Shown here: in pieces, positions 50,763 to 52,853 of the stretch | Layout of the letters: the number at the start of each line of letters is the position of its first letter | How positions within the stretch are numbered: the stretch's first letter is position 1 | Program-made: the position numbers and the translations under genes | Assembly (NCBI GenBank): GCA_910580195.1 | Contig: CAJTWA010000033.1 | Location: 1-52,853, forward strand | From: an uncultured Lachnospiraceae bacterium | Lineage (GTDB): Bacteria > Bacillota > Clostridia > Lachnospirales > Lachnospiraceae | Length of the DNA stretch: 52,853 nucleotides | Reading direction: 5' to 3' | The notes under the pieces: generated by a model | The model's database searches: none | What the model was told of the DNA's origin: nothing | Seen by the model: the letters and a program-made list of their open reading frames with translations, nothing else

Positions 50763-50939
50763 TGTTGGCGGCAACAGAATTTTTGTGAAGAGTTCTTTTG
50801 GGGATTTTGGGAATAGCTTGTCCCATTAAGGATATTTAAGCCAGAAGTGGTATAATGGAAATGGAAACGGGTGTGGAAAGAAAAGTTATTAAAAGCGTAC
50901 GTTATCTGTATACAAGCAAGCCATCTTATATTTTGTATA

Positions 50940-50973
50940 GGAAAAGCAGCAGAGGTGAATCTGCTGCTTTTCC
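50940..50973. terminator. 13-bp perfect hairpin between the convergent Rpn and FN3 genes
   Basis: GGAAAAGCAGCAG 50940-50952 pairs perfectly with CTGCTGCTTTTCC 50961-50973 around 8 bases. It lies between two convergent genes and probably terminates transcription from one or both sides. The remaining sequence 50763-51028 shows nothing else. Confidence 0.7.
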
Positions 50974-51028
50974 TAATTATAAAAGGGGTATCAAAAAATA
51001 GTTGCTATCGTTTTAAGTAAGCTTTTGC

Positions 51029-52321
51029 TTAATAGGACCATGTTGTTGTGATTGTGAAACCATTGAGCCCTTTCCAAGAAGTGTCACTCTTGTAGGTTTT
51101 CTTCCCAACTTTTTTGTTTGCCACTACGTAGTAGTAGTAATCTCCGTTCGAAAGCGGTGAACCACCAAGGGAATTAAAGGAATATTCTGTAGCGGAAGTA
51201 TTCCCGAGTTTCGTATACTTACCATAGCGGCTGCCTCTGGTAACATAAACTGTGTAATCTTTTGCGCCCGCCACCTTAGACCAGGAAATAAGGACACCAT
51301 CTCTTGCGGTACCTGGGGTAACAAATTTTGCGTCTAATTTCGTAGGATATTTTGCAAACCAAAGATAATCAGACCAGCTGCCGGATTTTTTCTTCCCATT
51401 CATTAGGACGTAGGGACGGATTCTGATTTTCATAAATTGGTTGTTTTTAATTTTGTTGTTCTTAATGTCAAAGACTAATTTTCCGCTGGTAGTTTTTGCA
51501 ATAATATTTTTATATGCTACAGTTTTTTTCGCAAGCCTCTTGTTATTGTATCCATATATTTCATATTCATAACCATCTGCTGCGTTGCTCATTTTCCCAG
51601 TGAAAGCTGCAATAGCGGCTGTTGGGCTGCTACTGCTGCCCGTGTCATAAAGTTTCAGGTTTGTAACCTTCTTAGGGGTTGTGTACATATACATAGCTGC
51701 AGAATTATCGGTAACATATGCTTCATAATCTGTAGTTTTACTTACAGTCATAGGTAAAACACCAATCGCATATGCACTATCTGTTGATGCAGATATGCTG
51801 GAAGATGTTGAAGTTACAGTTTTACTCTTTGAATCGGAACTGTTTTCTTTTTTATAGGCAATCATATAAGCATCAGCCCCGGCAACCTTCTTCCAAGAGA
51901 AAGAAATCTTTTTTGAAGCCAAGTTTTTCTGCTTTAAGTTTTCAACCTTCCCTAAAGGAGCGGTAACTACTTCGCATGCTGCTGATGCAGGCCCGAAGGT
52001 CTTGGCAGAATCATAAGCAGAAACCCGTACATAATAATGCTTGCCAGGCGTAAGGTTTTTGATAATATATGAACTACTTGTTGTAAGCTCTGAGGTAGGA
52101 TTGGTAAAGGTTGTGCTTTCAGACCACTCTACTTTATAACCAGCAGGGTTTCCCACATTAACATTCGGCCATGTTATCTCGACAGCATTTGTAGCATGTC
52201 CAGTCTGCTCTATTTTTTGGACAGTACCCGGTGCAGCTTCAGCTTTTATCCCAACACCGAGAAATAATGCACACAACAGTGTAAGCATCCATACTTTTGA
52301 AAATTTCACAATATTTTTCAC
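51029..52321 (-). CDS. Secreted fibronectin type III repeat protein
   Basis: About 430 residues. The GTG at 52321 is preceded by AAAGGAGAG and opens a signal peptide (VKNIVKFSKVWMLTLLCALF, LGVGIKAEAAPG). Then come FN3 domains: GTVQKIEQTGHATNAVEITW with YIIKNLTPGKHYYVRVSAYD, KVENLKQKNLASKKISFSWK, KKVTNLKLYDTG, and a last one ending YYYVVANKKVGKKTYKSDTSW. Such proteins often carry wall-binding or adhesive parts, but none is recognised. A longer frame to 52468 would add 49 residues without a ribosome site. It resembles the C-terminal FN3 part of the protein at 30292 in its lysine-rich composition. Confidence 0.8.
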   Translation of the reverse strand: MKNIVKFSKVWMLTLLCALFLGVGIKAEAAPGTVQKIEQTGHATNAVEITWPNVNVGNPAGYKVEWSESTTFTNPTSELTTSSSYIIKNLTPGKHYYVRVSAYDSAKTFGPASAACEVVTAPLGKVENLKQKNLASKKISFSWKKVAGADAYMIAYKKENSSDSKSKTVTSTSSSISASTDSAYAIGVLPMTVSKTTDYEAYVTDNSAAMYMYTTPKKVTNLKLYDTGSSSSPTAAIAAFTGKMSNAADGYEYEIYGYNNKRLAKKTVAYKNIIAKTTSGKLVFDIKNNKIKNNQFMKIRIRPYVLMNGKKKSGSWSDYLWFAKYPTKLDAKFVTPGTARDGVLISWSKVAGAKDYTVYVTRGSRYGKYTKLGNTSATEYSFNSLGGSPLSNGDYYYYVVANKKVGKKTYKSDTSWKGLNGFTITTTWSY

Positions 52322-52734
52322 TTTTCTCTCTCCTTTACTTATGTACCTGCTGCCAGCCATATGGCGCAGTGTGGGCAGCATCACATATTTTTTCACAAAT
52401 TTTTCAGCAACGGCATGAAAGATCCTTCCAAACACAACCATACATACGGAAACAATCATGTCTGCCATATCAGGCCTACGATTTCATAAAAATTCGGTTC
52501 TTTGTGCCTCCTTTCAATTTATGTTTCCTTCCAATCATATCTTTGGTAGTAATGCCCATTGCCATCATAATCCTGATACCTTATAATTTACCACATCGCT
52601 TTTCCAAATGTCAACATTTTGTGAAAAATATACGTAGAAAATGTGAAAAATCTATGAAATCATGTGAAAGAAGTACCAAAAATTGGCAAAATCCTGCAGG
52701 TTTAAAAAAATAGAAAAAAATTTGTAAAAAACTA
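52322..52734. other. AT-rich intergenic stretch without a gene
   Basis: Between the FN3 gene and the tRNA promoter, both read away from this stretch. It is AT-rich with many A/T runs and contains TTGACATTTGGAAAAGCGATG on the minus strand near 52606, a possible -35 region for the FN3 gene. No RNA or coding feature is recognised. Confidence 0.4.
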
Positions 52735-52764
52735 TTGACAAGCAGGCAGAAATAATAGTATAAT
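52735..52764 (+). promoter_or_regulatory. Promoter of the tRNA-Val gene
   Basis: TTGACA 52735-52740 and TATAAT 52759-52764 are 18 bases apart, and the tRNA starts 39 bases after the -10. This is a strong stable-RNA promoter. Confidence 0.85.
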
Positions 52765-52802
52765 GGGCAAGCAGTCGAGGAACACAGCCGGCTGCAAGCC
52801 AT

Positions 52803-52853
52803 GGGATCTTAGCTCAGCTGGGAGAGCATCTGCCTTACAAGCAGAGGGTCACA
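52803..52853 (+). tRNA. tRNA-Val (anticodon TAC), cut by the window end
   Basis: The 51 visible bases run GGGATCT (acceptor 5' strand), TA, D-arm GCTC/GAGC, anticodon stem TCTGC/GCAGA with the loop CTTACAA, in which TAC reads valine codons, then GGGTCACA. The T-arm and 3' acceptor strand lie beyond the window. Confidence 0.93.

Overview
The window reads as a chromosome segment of a gut Firmicute of the Lachnospiraceae (Blautia/Clostridium XIVa type). This rests on the hemZ-hisS-aspS gene order, a single-chain clostridial purL/purQ, luxS and mtnN side by side, a chvE-mmsA-mmsB sugar importer, a DUF368 lipid-carrier transporter, YhgA/Rpn-type nuclease genes and a Tn916/Tn1549-type conjugative element. 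The genus is not proven by anything here.

Left part (1-6.4 kb): the integrase end of an integrative conjugative element (XRE regulator, sigma factor, HTH protein, a structured non-coding stretch, excisionase, ribbon-helix-helix protein, tyrosine integrase) ends near 3.75 kb inside hemZ, of which only the last ~55 codons remain. Beyond it lie a VOC protein, an AraC regulator, and a second ribbon-helix-helix gene followed by what looks like an integrase N-terminus fused in frame to hisS.

Middle (6.4-23.4 kb): hisS, aspS, a decayed ATPase/nuclease-like pair that may once have been a defence system, a membrane XRE regulator, a HAD phosphatase, a broken Rpn gene, a monosaccharide ABC importer with its GntR/LacI-type regulator and TTGTAC operators, then a HAD-LuxS fusion with mtnN (S-adenosylhomocysteine recycling and AI-2 formation) and a PAP2 phosphatase.

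Island (23.7-26.8 kb): a 3.1-kb eroded element between a 35-bp copy of the tRNA-Pro 3' end and the intact tRNA-Pro gene. It holds gene fragments, a RelB/RelE-type toxin-antitoxin pair and a TIR domain joined to an integrase remnant.

Right part (27-52.9 kb): an L,D-transpeptidase, a GH53 galactanase, a secreted thioredoxin-like/FN3 protein, two aminotransferases (one hisC), DUF368, DUF1294, glyA, a second sugar ABC importer with a tiny membrane protein, a conserved unknown protein, a cytoplasmic chemoreceptor-PhnD fusion, purL, Rpn nuclease copies, a secreted FN3 protein and the start of a tRNA-Val gene.

The most striking pattern is that several unrelated genes (hisS, the ATPase, the XRE regulator, HAD-luxS, the aminotransferase) are followed by tandem copies of their own 3' ends, and others (VOC gene, purL, glyA) have tandem repeats soon after the stop codon. 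Functions are inferred by reading motifs; no database search was possible.
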